Source: Sanghuangporus weigelae | Taxonomy: Eukaryota; Basidiomycota; Agaricomycetes; Hymenochaetales; Hymenochaetaceae | Length of the DNA stretch: 64,000 bases | Reading direction: 5' to 3' | NCBI GenBank assembly: GCA_033182465.1 | Contig: CP137319.1 | Span: forward strand, 3,472,001 to 3,536,000 | Shown: piece by piece, positions 33,367-45,814 of the stretch | Layout of the letters: each line of letters starts with the position of its first letter | Numbering within the stretch: the stretch's first letter is position 1 | Notes under the pieces: generated by a model | Database searches by the model: none | Told to the model about the DNA's origin: nothing | What the model saw: only the letters and a program-made list of their open reading frames with translations | Program-made: the position numbers and the translations under genes

Positions 33367-35181
33367 ATGGTCTCGCCTAGTGAGTTACCTGCATTCATAG
33401 AGAGTCTCGTCAAGACGTGGCGGGCGATAAAGGATTATAGCGAGCTCGATGAAACTCACAAGGCGCTTATGAAGCGATGCGTAGAAAATTCACAAAGATT
33501 CGAGCATCTCATGACTTTTGTTCGCGATCGTTCCTATTACTCGAAACCAACCTGGAAATACATAAACGAGCTCATTGCCGACGCACAGGTTGCAATTCGT
33601 CGAGCCTTGACCATCGCGCTAGACTGGAAAAGACGGCTTGGTATCAGCGAGAAGAGATTAGGCTCCAGAGCATGGAGGCTTATCCCATGGCTACCAAGAT
33701 GCTTCGGGAAGAAGATGCTACTTGAGTGGAAGGAGACAGAGAAGGAGCTGGCAGAATTTGACCTTAAGATGGACTCGGAGAACGACCGCAATGACGATGA
33801 CGAAGAAGATGACGGCGGAGAGGATTTACAAAGAACAGCCGGCAGGACGAAGGGTACGAAGCGGTTTTCATATCTCAAAGAACGACTTTCGGAGGCGGTA
33901 TACATGATCGTGGGCAGGAAGGAGCTTATGTCGGCGATGGGCGAGTTGGAACGCTTGATCGAGTGCTTGAATTTCGCCATTCTCACTTCTGACTCCGTAT
34001 CCATCAGTCCACGCGATATAAGAGGTGCATCAGATATCCTCAAGTTTGTCGCTCGGGCGAAGCGCAGACGTGACAGAGCTGTGCCTGTAAATTTCATCGA
34101 GCGGAAGGACATAAATGCATGGGCTTTGTCCGACATCGATACTGACGCCAGGACTGGCATCTACCGTGTTTCATCGGGTCCATATGCAGGGTGCATAGTC
34201 GATCCGCGAGACATTTCTCAGTATGCAAAGCGTCACCAAGGGGACGTCGCCCTCAAAGAAACGCAGGATATCGTGAGGCTATTTGCAGAAGATTCAGGAA
34301 CACCGGAGTCACAGCTGTCTTCCGCCGCTGGCATTCTGCCATCCTGCGCATACACAAATCTCGAGAATTGCTTGCATGCAATCATATTTCGCTTACCTTC
34401 AGGTTGCGCTTCACCGCGTACCTTGCGCAATTTACTTATAGAGGGGACAGTTAAGCATTCCTTAAATGATCGCGTCGAGTTCGCAATAAGACTGGCGGCC
34501 TCCGTTCTCGTTGTACATTCGTTGGGACTTGTGCATAAGAACATCAAACCGGACGCGATACTTGTCACGGAGAGCATAGTTGGCGAGGAGAAGAAGCTTT
34601 ATCCATATAAGCTTGGGACGCCGTACCTTCTCTCTTTCGACTCTTCGAGATCCAGCCGTGGACCGACTATGAAAAGGCTCTATCAATACCCCACTGGCGC
34701 GAACTGGGAAACACTGTACACTCATCCGCGGCATTTTGGCTGGCGACCGCACAAGTACGAGATGCGCGACGACGTCTTTAGTCTTGGAGTCTGTCTTCTC
34801 GAACTCGCACTATGGAAATCGTTTTTCCGGTGGAATGCGACGAAGGAGAAGTATGAAGACGATACTGAAGCCATCGACCTGACTCCGGCCAGATTACGAC
34901 AAGAGGCAATCGCGCAAGGAAAACCGATTAGCGTCGATACAACGTGGCTCCGACAACACATCATGATTGAGACCGCAGAAGCATGTATTCCGGCGATTAT
35001 GGGCGATCTGTTCAAGGATGTCGTAGTGGCGTGTCTGATATTTGGAGACCCTCACAGGCTCGCAAAAAGCGAAGTCTTCGAGACCAGGTTCAGAGATTAT
35101 TCGCACCTTCCTCCAGATGAGCAAAGTGTGCACTTCGTTCAGGACGTATTGACGAAATTGAAGAGTATAATTCTGTCATAG
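33367..35181 (+). CDS. Module B helical-pseudokinase, intronless, 604 aa
   Basis: One open frame; ATG 33367 (MVSPSELPAFIESLVKTWRA) is preferred over an upstream frame extension to 33235. Helical N-terminal region with KYINELIADAQVAIRRA, a strongly acidic linker (DDDEEDDGGED) near residue 145, and ELERLIECLNFAILTS. The kinase-like part has AAGILPSCAY, FAIRLAASVLVVHSLG, VHKNIKPDAILV (catalytic Asp replaced by Asn), SFDSSRS in place of DFG, and MRDDVFSLGVCLLELALWKS. Both the catalytic base and the metal-binding motif are changed, so it is a pseudokinase by sequence. It is clearly a paralogue of 22869-24680 and 53970-55787 but forms a separate subtype. A 207-codon antisense frame inside it is a shadow. 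Confidence 0.82.
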   Translation: MVSPSELPAFIESLVKTWRAIKDYSELDETHKALMKRCVENSQRFEHLMTFVRDRSYYSKPTWKYINELIADAQVAIRRALTIALDWKRRLGISEKRLGSRAWRLIPWLPRCFGKKMLLEWKETEKELAEFDLKMDSENDRNDDDEEDDGGEDLQRTAGRTKGTKRFSYLKERLSEAVYMIVGRKELMSAMGELERLIECLNFAILTSDSVSISPRDIRGASDILKFVARAKRRRDRAVPVNFIERKDINAWALSDIDTDARTGIYRVSSGPYAGCIVDPRDISQYAKRHQGDVALKETQDIVRLFAEDSGTPESQLSSAAGILPSCAYTNLENCLHAIIFRLPSGCASPRTLRNLLIEGTVKHSLNDRVEFAIRLAASVLVVHSLGLVHKNIKPDAILVTESIVGEEKKLYPYKLGTPYLLSFDSSRSSRGPTMKRLYQYPTGANWETLYTHPRHFGWRPHKYEMRDDVFSLGVCLLELALWKSFFRWNATKEKYEDDTEAIDLTPARLRQEAIAQGKPISVDTTWLRQHIMIETAEACIPAIMGDLFKDVVVACLIFGDPHRLAKSEVFETRFRDYSHLPPDEQSVHFVQDVLTKLKSIILS

Positions 35182-37190
35182 GAGTTATTTTCGTGTAGCT
35201 CTACCTGTTGCTCTCAGAAGATCGACAGCCATTTGTTGTATTTGGGTTTCAAATAGAAAAGTCTTTTCAGACTTCGAATCGGTCAATATTCGCTGGGCAG
35301 TAGTTTGACGTAGCGACACACATGCATCCTGCGATTTCGAGGTATGATCACGAATAACTAGACCTCTGAACTGCAGCTAGCCGGTGTCTATTACCCAGTC
35401 AATAAACAAGACGATGCCTTGCCTTACTTCCCACCTCCCAGATGCTATAGTTCAAAAAGACGTGATTTGCGCATACTGTATCAGAGTATCCCATCATTGA
35501 CATTTAAAAAAAAAATCGATACACGTTGCATCATCCATTCCCCCATGTAGGATCGAGCTGTGCAGGCGACTAGCACGAATTCCAAGAAAGTCCAAATTAA
35601 CCACAACTCTAGCAACCGAGAAGGCCGGGCCTCCGCGCTCTTGTTAAAGACAAAGGGGAATGGTTCCGATGAGGGTGATCTTGTGATAACACGCTTTTGG
35701 GGACAAAAGGAAGAATAGAACTACTGATTCAAGACAAGGGGAAAGCCGGAGCTAACTTATCGTCGTATCACCTCCGTTGCGAGCACAGCATCTGAATATT
35801 TCAAATGTCGCGATGGAAGCAGATCATACATGGACCCCGGATAGTCAATGGTTCTCAGGGATGGGTCCATGATCCAAGTTGGCGATGCTTGGTGCTTGCG
35901 TTCGAGTCATGTTTGACCTTCGACCATACTTTTGATGTACGGAGTTGGCTAGTTAGAGGATTGTAAACAGATTGTCATGTCCATGAAAGCCGACCAATTT
36001 TGTTTCTTTAACTGCACGGTTTGTATTTTCTCCAGGACTAGCACGACCCTCCCATGGATAATTGATCGGCGTCGTATTCATAAGATGATCGACGCTTGTG
36101 TTTCTTTAGAGGCCAGTGCTTTCGTACGTACTGTACAATTATTTGGAAGGTGTTCGAAATCTTGGTATCGTAGAGTAATGGCATTGATATTAGAGCTACT
36201 GAGAATATATGAGGAGGAGGAGAGGTAGGGGAATAATTGGTGGACCTTTTGTTGTATGTTCATATTCGTTTGCCACGCATCGGCAAAAGAGTTGGACAAC
36301 GAAAAAATTATTTTGTTTATTTTTAAGAGACAAGCTGAATAAAATCTGCTGACGTTGATACACAGAACATTGCTGAAAGTTAAGCAGCCAAATGCTATAG
36401 TTAATCGCTAGGACGTACAATGAGAGCAAAATTGCTGCGCATCTATCAAGAGAAGGCTATGCATAAACAATCAGGAGAAGTCATGAAGTCAGTGACCTCA
36501 AAGAGTCCTACGCACGTATACGGCCTAATAGCTACTTTCTCCGTCGCCGCCTCTATTTACCTATACGTAGCAGCGCAAGATTTGATCTATGGTAATCTTG
36601 AAAAAGCGGGCCAACGTGTCCTGCCCTATTCCTGTCCTGGCACGAAAAAGTGAGGAAACCAGGTCTTAGATTCTTGTTATCATTCGTTTCGCTTCAGGGT
36701 CCTGGGTAAAAGTAGATGCCATGCCGTCCATGCCATACCTCGCACTTCATTGAGGATGCTTTGCAGAGCACGAGAAGCCAGTGTAATACTTTGTGTACTT
36801 TTCTGCCAACTATTGGGTATACCGGAGCATGCGGGAGCAACTATAATGGTGCTGAAGGCCGAATAGACGGATCTTGGTGATTGTTGAAAATGATACTAAC
36901 ACTGAGCCATGGGAACGCACCTTGTGTCATCTGGTGCTCACGATGGAGAGCTCACGATGGAGTGCATCGATGAGTGGCGACGTGTCTCGACATCCGCAAG
37001 AGTTGGTAGGAAAAGCAGTGCAATGATGCGAGATATGAAGGCATATCACCGCAAAAAATACCACGGAATGAAGTCTGTTGAAGTCTATTTCGTCAAAAAC
37101 GGTGAAATGAGCTGTTACAGAGCTGCATTGACGGCGACAGTTTCGATTACGCACCTAGTTTTCAGATACGCCAAGTACAGTACTTCTTCC
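34550..37190. repeat. Segmental duplication, copy 1 left part
   Basis: From the last third of the module B pseudokinase through the following 2 kb, the sequence matches 56131-58907 in order. Shared words include GTAGGATCG, AAGAAAGTCCAAATTA, CAACCGAGAAGGCC, the repeat near 35.8 kb and TGAGCCATGGGAACGCA. Open frames here (for example 36420-36653) are broken in the other copy, so I do not call a gene in 35182-37190. Confidence 0.75.
35640..35880. repeat. Dispersed downstream repeat, copy 2
   Basis: Carries AGACAAAGGGGAATGG, CAAGACAAGGGGAAAG, TCTGAATATTTCAAATG and GGAAGCAGATCATACATGGA, in the same order as the copies at 57.4 and 63.7 kb. Lies behind the module B pseudokinase. Confidence 0.65.
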
Positions 37191-38767
37191 ACCACCATCC
37201 TCCGCAGTAACGATACAGACCGGCCCGCCGCATCAAGTGTTTCGCTTGGATCGAGGAACCCCAAGTCGAGGAGGTGCTCAGGCACAGAAAGGCAAAGATT
37301 TTTAGAATTAGATTGTGGTTAACGCGAGAGGCATGCCAGAGCACGTGCATACGCGACCTGCAATGAGCCGCCCTCTCTTGTCACCACAATCGTCTCAGTG
37401 AATCAGCGTAAGAATGCGGCGATACTTATTACTATCGACTAATGTTGCATTGCCTTCATGCAGCTTTCAGCGCACATCATGTCATATGCCGATGCATATT
37501 AATACACGATTCCGAGCGGAATTCGATTTTGTGCTTCACATAACGCAAGAGCGCTTCTTCCGTCTCACATGTCGGAAGGGAACAGCAGAGTGGACAGAGA
37601 ATAGCGAATCAAGGATAATTGAAGAACTTCGACATTCGCAGACTTGTTGATCCAAAGGTCTCAATATTCTGAGAAATCGCGATGAGATATATGCCACAGC
37701 GTAGGTATTGTCTCTCAGGTACATTCTTCTAATTTAGTCTGTATTTGCTGAATAAATGCAGATTTCCTTGGTGTTAAGAAGTCTTTCATCTTGGGATAAT
37801 TTGACGTTGGGCGAAAACAGCAACAAGTGTAAGTAAGTTAGCAACCCATCTCGGCCGTTGCCAATTTTCTTCCAATTCCGACGCGGGCAGACTCTCTCCT
37901 TGTGCCTGAGCCTCAGTGATGCGGCACAGGTCTCAAACAAAAAGAGCCAGGATTGCAAATAGTCGCTGGGAGATTGTTACTGAGTCTGTATGCATCTTTC
38001 ATTTTGTTTCCTTCCATACCACTGACACGATCTCAAGGTAGGACCAGCAACTAACGACGGTTCTCTGTGTCAATAGTGGAAGCGCTGATAAGCCATCATA
38101 GTACAATACATTACTGATACTTTTCGATGCCTAGCCAACAGGTCTAGGACGCTTTTGAGGATCATGCAGAGCTGCAACATCTACAATGCCTAGCTAATCA
38201 GTCAAATTCAGAACGCCGCGCCTCTCTACGTTATTGTCCGAAGAGGGCTGTCTTCTCTTGGACGTGAGGTGAGTGCCTCAAGTCTCACATCTCCGTCTCA
38301 GGAATCATTCATAGTACAAGATGAGCAATAGCCGGCCCGAGTCCGTGTAAATCGTTGCTGTGGTGACTTTTACTTTGAGGCTCGTTGACAGCCAGCGTGC
38401 CAGTCGAAGTGATGTCACATGTTTCCCGGATGTCCTTTTCTGGTGAAAGAATGCCGCTTCGCGGCGGGCTGTTGTGCTTGTCTTCCATGAATGGTTCATA
38501 CTGTAGCAGCTCAATGGTATTTGTTCGGAGACCGAAAATATTTTGCTGCATGCAGCTGAAAAAAGGACCCGCATCTTCATCTCAAACTTCAAATTGATAG
38601 ACGGAAGCAAAAAAACATAAAAGTCTTCTGGCGACCCCGGACAGTCCGAATATAATAAAAATGGCTGTATTACGTGGGTCCACGACGGTCCAAGTTTACA
38701 AAGCTCAATTCTCAACGTTTTCGCTTCCCCGCTCAAGTGACTGAAAGTATACCTTCAGCAGACCGCC
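37191..38767. other. Intergenic region before module C
   Basis: No gene recognised; the short frames lack support. At about 38590-38715 there is a diverged partial copy of the dispersed repeat (GACGGAAGCA, CCCCGGACAGTC, GGGTCCACGACGGTCCAAGT). Confidence 0.45.
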
Positions 38768-40104
38768 ATGTCCGGCGAATTGACAGCCTCCATTGTTCAC
38801 AGTAAGTTTTCTTTTCTTTTTTAATTTGGTGTAACGCAGCGTTTCTGATCCTGCCAAGGCTTGCTGTCTAGAAATATCCCAGAGCTAAATTATTCCACAT
38901 TCGTCAGGGAGGTCGCTATCTTCCCCAACGGCGTTCGAGCGGTCCTTACCAAAGGCGCCTTATCGGTAGATGATCTCGGAAGAAGAGAGAAGGTGCATGA
39001 ACGAAAAGCGATACCTCTCGAGTCTCGATTATCAGACCATTGACGATGATGAATAGGTGGTTTTAAAGACGATAAATCCTGATTTTGCCAGAAAGGCGGA
39101 CCAAGAACGCCAGAGGAAGCTACTCCAGGTGAGCACAAGCATGCTAATGTAGACTTCGCATCTCAGTCTGTCACTCCGATAGTATTTTGAGCGCGAAGCA
39201 GGCATATGGAGATTAACGAGTGGCCATCCCAATATACTCAGACTCTACGGCTTCGTGAGAATCACCGGACAGATACTCCCGTCACTCGTCAGCCCTTATT
39301 TTGAAGATGGGGATCTCAGGGTATTTGTGGAAGGATCTGACTACGTCAGCTTACCTGCGCGGCAACGGCTGAAATTAGTCAGTCACTCAATTTTCTTGTT
39401 TCCGCACGACCTTTGATTGATTCTTGGGATGGCCTCAGACGTGTGATATTGCTCGTGGTATCAGCTTCTGTAAGTAAACTTGTGGAAGTACGGAATGAAC
39501 AGTTGCATTGACAAAAAGCAAGTGCATGATCTCTCTCCGATAATCGTGCATAGAGACATTAGAGCGGTGTGTACCTTGGGATCTATACTACGTTGTGATG
39601 TTTCTCATCAACTCCGATTGGCAGAGCAATGCGCTAGTGCGAAGGGAAGGAGAAGGCCTTTCGGCGGTGCTCATTGATTTTGGATCAGCGAAGCTTTCAG
39701 ACTCGAACTTATTCAGCATATTAAGATCCACCTATTCAAGCTCAAAAGCATGGTCACCACCCGAATATATTCTTGATCCAGAACAGTATACTAATCCTAC
39801 TACACATGGTGATATTTGGTCCCTGGCATGCACATGCATCGAGGTAAGCTCATGACTCTCCATCTCTGTTCTAGAGACACTACATCCTAGGTCGATATCG
39901 ATTAGGTTTTCACCACGAAAGATCCCTACAGAGGTTGCGATGCTGAAGACGCTCTGAAAAGTGGACAGATTCCCGACAGACCCAGTGTTATCAATGATGC
40001 GACTTGGGATTTCCTGCAGAGCTGCTTAAGTTTTTCGCCTACAGAGAGACCAGATGCAGGAACGGCCGTTTCTAAGCTGGAAGAATTAGCCGCAATTGCC
40101 TAGC
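38768..40104 (+). CDS. Module C short TKL-type kinase, RD class
   Basis: Start ATG 38768 (MSGELTASIVH), intron, then IPELNYSTFVREV. The kinase shows VVLKTINPDF (lysine), YFEREAGIWRLTSGHPNIL, LPSLVSPYFEDGDLR, IIVHRDIRA, an intron, SNALVRREG, LIDFGSAKL, WSPPEYILDP, GDIWSLACTC and a tail with TWDFLQSCLSFSP. Catalytic residues are complete. It is the closest relative in the window of the module B kinase at 27322. It converges on the minus-strand helical kinase ending at 40446, with 341 bp between them that show nothing else. Confidence 0.8.
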
Positions 40105-40445
40105 ATATTCGTGTAAATGGTACAAATGCTACCACGTTTATAAATGGATTCGTAATCCTGGTGTTCTCTAATGCAAGAACGATTGGATCGATCTCAGAAG
40201 AGTTTACGAAGCGGACTTGACAGCGAGGCTACCACGATATTATAGGAACGGCATCTGACTGACAACACTCAATAGTAATAGAGATCAGAGGCGCGGACGA
40301 TATATAATTCTTCAAACGTGCACCGACTTAGTCGTCCACTTCAGTGTCAATCTTTTTCACTGATTTTCTTCCATTACCTGATGAAAGCTCATGCTTTCGC
40401 TAAAACAAAGTAAAAAAAATGAACTTATTGCATAGGAAACAGTAG

Positions 40446-43071
40446 CTAGTTCATAAATTTGTGAATGATGTCTATGAGCTCTCGCGCTGTGGGTCTCCGG
40501 TCTGGCTTTCCATCCCAAGTATTCAGCAAGAACTTCCAATGTTCTAGCTTGATGTCCTGGTCTATCACTGAGAACGGTGGAACCTTGCTACTTCTAGTTG
40601 CACTCTTCTTGAGTTTTCCGACTGTGTCATCTTCCACATCCACGACATAGAATACCTTTGCGAAAATCGTGAACACAGACCAGGTCAAACTGGACATGAA
40701 ATGTAGAACTTACATCCAAGAAACAGCAGCCGAATGCGTAGATGTCGCCTTTTTGAGACACCTGCCGGAGTCCCTCCGATTTCTTCTTTAACTCTGGAGC
40801 AAGGAATGCCTCGTTCGTCTTCTGATTGGTTGTTGTCTGCACGAGCGAATCTTCGACGTAGGCAACCCCAAAATCGATAACTTTTACTGTCAGTCTCGAC
40901 TCCATCACAACGTTGGCCTGCATGGATCATTTGTCTAGTGCTGTGATAGTATACAAACTGTACATGCGCACCGGTCTGAGATCTCCGTGAGCTAGTCCTT
41001 TCTCATCGTGAACTACAGTTATGCATGATCATATCAGATACGTCCGATCTAGCTGTCTACACTTACGATATCGAAGAGCCTCGGCTATTTGAAAAAGCTG
41101 CTGACAAGTCAGACAAATAGATAGTTCCGATAGAAACAGGAGACTGACAAGAACAAGCCTATCCATCTCACTAATGCTGGCATATTCGGTGTGGACGTAG
41201 TCATGAAGGGTCTGACCATGTACTTTAGTTACGAGTCCGGGAAGGGAAAGATTGGGGTGGGTAGTGAAGCCAAGAAGAGCGTTGATATTTGTGTGAGACA
41301 GTCCGTGCCAACGCTCTGCTTCTCGGATAATTCGCTAAATAAACATTGAATGGACTGGCAACGGTCACGCTCGTTGTGGGGGCTGACCTGCTTCGTCCTG
41401 TCGGGTCCCGATTTTTTCTTGAAGAATTTGACCGCATACTTTGAATGCTGTCAGTATGTCAGTTACCAAAGATAGAAAGAGGTTTACCGTTGCGGAGCCA
41501 TCTGGTGCAGAACATAGATGAACTTGTGCAAAGGACCCTCTGCCCAGCTCCTTGCCTAATTCCGGATCGGTATCAATCTCAGTTAAACCTAAGGATTTCA
41601 GAGCTGGTACGTCCATTAGTCATGAGATTAATCGCAATTATCTCTCCGACTCACATGAAACAATTTCCTCGCGAGATGAAGCAGAAATTCCTTGCTCCTT
41701 GACACGCTGCAAAAGGGCTGGTCTGTGGCAAGTTTTAAGATCGTCCTTGGAGTACTTCTCCATTTCTTTGACAGCATTCAATCTAGATAAGAGTTCCTGC
41801 AATCATGTGAGCGCGCGATTGGAGAGGATGGAGGACACTTACGTTGCAGTCCGACTCCAAGGAGGAAATATATACGTCCAGAAAGTGTGCCTCTTTTTTC
41901 TTAGATTCAATATCTTTGACTGAGCGCACAAGTGTCGAGAATCCAAAAATTGTACTGCGAATGCTTCAGAACCTTTTAATAGGAGATCAGAAGGGGCGGA
42001 AGCATACGGAATGAATACTTCAAAAAGCGGAAGGATATCTGCAGTGCGATTATGCCGTAGGAAGACCAGCCGTGCGAGAGTTGTCCCGAGCCTTGTGATT
42101 CTCCAACGCAAGCTTTGTACTGTAGTCTTTGTAGCAAGGTCGGGGATTCATATACGTTGCATATCGCAATGACCATCTTGTGCACCTACCACGAATTCTC
42201 CCGGAAAGCGACGCTTGACAGTTTCGTCGAAGATATATACGAGTCTAAGAGCCATGCGATTTATATCATCCCAGACGTCGGTCACTGATATGGAGTCAGA
42301 CGGATAATAAAGAATATAGCAACCGGTAGCTGATCTCACCTTCGTTGGCATATTCCGAGTTTTCTTCAAACCACCACCATATCACATCCTCTCTATTGAC
42401 TCCCATATTCTCAAGTAGTCCAATGCTCGGTGATTCGGCGCTCAGCTCTGTGACAACAAGCTTAAGCTTAAGTCATTGTAAATCTCATACAGACGTACGC
42501 TGAAACTGGATGCTCCACGTTACCGAGAATACATCCTCCGAGTTGGGTTTGCCCATGATGATCGGAAGTTTCTCTCGAGCAGAGAATGCCAATGGAGCCA
42601 ATATTCCATATGCAGACCTGCTAAGAGTTCTCTTCTGCGCACTGCTCAGCTAAGTACAAGGGAAAGAGGATGCGAACATACCTCATATTCCTTTTTAAAC
42701 AGCTTCACATCGGCTATCAAACTCGCAACGACCTTGTCACGGCCTTTTCCGATGAACGAAGATACGCTGAGTCGCTTCTTTCCGATGCAAGACTGCAGCT
42801 CAATATATTGCGTCCGAATCCTGCTTGAAGATATTAAAAAGGCTGAATGACTCCAGGGATGGGACTACCTCTGCATCTGGTGCGCAGTCTCCACAGGATT
42901 TTTGCTTGTGATTGGATCTTCGACTGTGAAACCTATAGAATCCTCGCGTTCATTCAAAAGCTCATTGTACGCGGCAATCAGGGCCTTTCGCTGTTGATAC
43001 ATGAGTATTACGCGTACAGATACTACAATCATTACACGCACGTTTTCTTCGACTCTAAAGAATTTCAGCAT
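40446..43071 (-). CDS. Module C helical-domain TKL-type kinase, non-RD
   Basis: About a dozen exons. ATG 43071 (MLKFFRVEEN), intron, RKALIAAYNELLNERE. The helical part has SCIGKKRLSVSSFIGKG, SAYGILAPLAFSA, LLENMGVNREDVIWWWF, DINRMALRLVYIFDE and ILPLFEVFIP, each matched in the module B gene. The kinase has LGRGSFAQVHLC (a full GxGxxxxV loop), YAVKFFKKKSG, NINALLGF, HDEKGLAHGDLRP, an intron, ANVVMES, IDFGVAY, FLAPELKK, GDIYAFGCCFLD and HWKFLLNTW. HGD replaces HRD; the other catalytic residues are present, so activity is likely. Divergent from the LRxR gene at 43423. Confidence 0.75.
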
Positions 43072-43422
43072 TCTGCGAGATGAGAGCAGGGAATGAGCTG
43101 GAAAATGTATGAGGACGCTAGCACAAAGGGAGCACAAAATTTGATGAAGGATAGTATTACACGGGCTGTTGGCGAGACGCGGGATTTTATGGGCCGAGAA
43201 AGTCCTAAAGAGCATTTTTTTGCTTGGTTACAATGAGCATTCAGAGAACAACAATTGTACAAGGACACTACATGATGTAGAACGTGTAGTAGAACGTGTA
43301 GACGGCGATCAGGATACTAACGACATGGTTGGACCCCGTAACCGCAATTTGTTCTCCTTCCTTATTATGTAATGAAATCCTTTCAAAAGTTTCCCATCGA
43401 CTTGGTGATGTGTGCCGTTCTC
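43072..43422. promoter_or_regulatory. Module C divergent intergenic region
   Basis: 351 bp between head-to-head starts. It carries a local tandem word (GAACGTGTAGTAGAACGTGTAG near 43281-43302). The last 90 bp are conserved upstream of the decayed gene at 59085. Confidence 0.4.
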
Positions 43423-45280
43423 ATGGAGCAAACAGCGTCCTCTAGCAGTCCTAAGGACTCCCTGGCAAATGCAAGCCCATTAACGAACGAAGAACTGGTC
43501 TGGCGATCGAAATATGGTATGCTGGAGTCGCATGGCTATCGTCTTCGACAACGATACAAGCCAGGTTGGACGCCATCGTGGCTGAAATCCAAGAGACCTG
43601 CTCCATTGCACGAGGATTATCCGGCCCATTGGGTATGTGCTACTTTCAGCTTGTGATGTCGCTTACAGTTCTTTAGAACTCTGAGGCCATCGACGCCGTA
43701 AGGATTAAGGATGGACGAAGAGTGTTTCTAAAACGGGTAGCAGACGACAGCTCAGAACTCCGGATCCACCGCTTTCTTTCGGAGGATGGGAGACTCAAAG
43801 ATCCATGGAATCACACCATTCCCCTTCTCGACGAATTTGTGGATGACGACGACCCAACGACGATATATATGGTGATGCCTTTACTTCGACCATACGATTT
43901 GCCGGAGTTTTTCGCTGTCGAAGAAGTCGTGGACTTCATGAGGCAGGTTCTTGAGGTGCGTGATTGAGTCTTGATACTCCATAGTGTGATCTCGACGTTT
44001 GAATAGGGAATTGTATTCATGCACAAATCGAATGTGGCTCATAGGTTGGTCGTTGAAATCCCTTAAGCAACGGTTAACTTCATTAATCGGCATTTCGGTA
44101 GGGACTGCTCAGACCTGAATATCATGATGGACGCTGATGGAATATTTCCGAGAGGTTTCCATCCGAGGAGTACGGCCTTTGACTCCACGGGTTATAGGCT
44201 TGTCCATCCAAAGCATCGGCGCGACTCTGTCCCATCTATCCGATACTATTTTATTGATTTCGGTATTTCCAGTATGTTCAAACCGGAGGATAAGGAAAAG
44301 AAAGTTCTGGGACTTGAAGGCCAGGATCATGATGTTCCGGAACTATCTCTCGTGGAACCATACGACCCTTTCCTGGTTGATGTCTACATTCTGGGACATC
44401 TTTTCGAGACTGCTTTTATCGATGTAAGAATCATCCGGTTTTCATTCATGTTTTTTCTCATCACGTTATAGAAATACGACAACCTTGCCTTTCTACGTTC
44501 TCTCATTGAGGACATGATGCAGTCGGCGCCGCTGCTCCGCAGTAATGCAGAACGTGCCCTGAATGATTTCAATAATATCATCTCACGGCAGTCTCCGCGT
44601 TCATTGAGATGGAGACTCAAGAAGAAGACTTACGGACAGGCTGAGCGCTTCTTCGCGGATGTCGATTCTATATCGCATGAAGGTGTCTTTCTTGCGAGGC
44701 GAGCTATCAGTGAGTGAACTGCATCTTGAATCGCTTCTCAGTACATCTCAACTAACTTCTTCAGCTTCAAGCACGAGCAACGTTGTACGCTTTCTGCAAA
44801 AGCACCTTCGATTGGATCGGAAGGGCTGATATGTTCTACTGTCATTTATTCGGATCCTGGATGGATGAAAAGATGGCCTTGCTATTATTATCCCACGAGG
44901 ATACGGAACGTGTTATTCTAGAAAGCCAAATCCAGTTATCAAACAACTTTTCCATTCCACATCAGTCTCGGTGAAAGACATTCAGAACAGTTCAACTCAG
45001 AATAGTGACGATGGATTCATCCTTTGCGCTTCACTCACACATATCCGTTGAGCAGTAGTTCGGATCTTTACCAGCTTAATCTGCGGTGGTGACTTATAGG
45101 GAAAGGTTGGTGTGCCGAGCCCAATATGACTTCAAAGTAAAGCCGACGACAAGAGGATGCCTCGCCGAAGAGGTCATGTCACTTATATGATGCTATTTAC
45201 ATTACGCACAACCTTCTTCCGTCACTGTTCTTCTCCATGTGCTGAATTACCGATCCTTCTTTACACAACCCAAAGGTGGC
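43330..45280. repeat. Segmental duplication, copy 1 right part
   Basis: Matches 59000-60930: the upstream end CTTATTATGTAATGAA, the whole LRxR gene, and about 450 bp downstream including GAGCAGTAG, GACGACAAGAGGATG and TTCTTTACACAA. Confidence 0.75.
43423..44829 (+). CDS. Module C LRxR kinase, type II, 383 aa
   Basis: Exons 43423-43632, 43677-43955, 44007-44044, 44102-44423, 44472-44709 and 44765-44829 join to 384 codons including the stop. MEQTASSSSPKDSLANASPL is followed by VWRSKYGMLESHGYRLRQRY, TPSWL, VFLKRVADDS, YMVMPLLRPYD, AHR|DCSDLNIMMD, IDFGISS, GQDHDVPELS, DVYILGHLF, SPRSLRWRLKKK and a final small exon RFLQKHLRLDRKG. Catalytic Asp and DFG are intact. Unlike modules A, B and D, no helical-pseudokinase follows it; the next 2.3 kb contain relics. 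Confidence 0.85.
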
Positions 45281-45380
45281 AAGGACGAGAACTGTGAACT
45301 GTCCAGTCAAATTATGATATGTTTGTGTCTTCCTTCTTCATGCTTAATTTCCATGAATTTTATAGCGTCAACTACATTAG

Positions 45381-45810
45381 AGACCCTGACAGAACGCGAG
45401 GTCGTCTGTAGGGAGGAATAAAACACGTTAGAATCTCATCGCTATCGCTTGAGTAAGCGTAACAAACCCGAATGGAAGCCATTTTGGCTCGCCGTGATGA
45501 CGAACGGTCATTTATCTTTACATGATGACTTTAGGGAGCACCAGTATGAGCCATTGGGTGTTCCTTGGCAATATTGCAAGCCTGATATTTTTATATAGCT
45601 CCGAGTGCATCAATGCAAGTCGTATCCCGAATAGACAGCACGTGTTTCTGAAGCGAATTCATTCATCTGGCAGAAAACTCAGTATCCATTGCTTTCTTTC
45701 TGATCCAGAAAGAACCCGAGATCCACATAATCTCACTGTTTCTCTTTTCGATGAGCCTCTGAAAGACTATGACCTGCCACTTCTGTCTATTGTGATGTCT
45801 CTTTCCTCAC
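45381..45810 (+). pseudogene. LRxR kinase relic, N-lobe only, type II
   Basis: Degraded LTEREVVCREE, then LESHRYRL, KPEWKPFWLA, and further on RQHVFLKRIHSSGRKLSIHCFL, DPHNLTVSLFDE and LSIVMSLSSP are recognisable in two frames. The copy stops abruptly at the hinge region near 45810, where an antisense helical-kinase fragment begins. Confidence 0.7.
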
Positions 45811-45814
45811 CATG

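Noticed and set aside
33537-34160. 207-codon minus-strand open frame
   Set aside because: It is wholly antisense to the helical-pseudokinase at 33367-35181 and has no domain of its own.
36420-36653. 77-codon frame with a hydrophobic segment (IATFSVAASIYLYVAA)
   Set aside because: The duplicated copy near 58.1 kb is broken by stops and indels, so the frame is not conserved.
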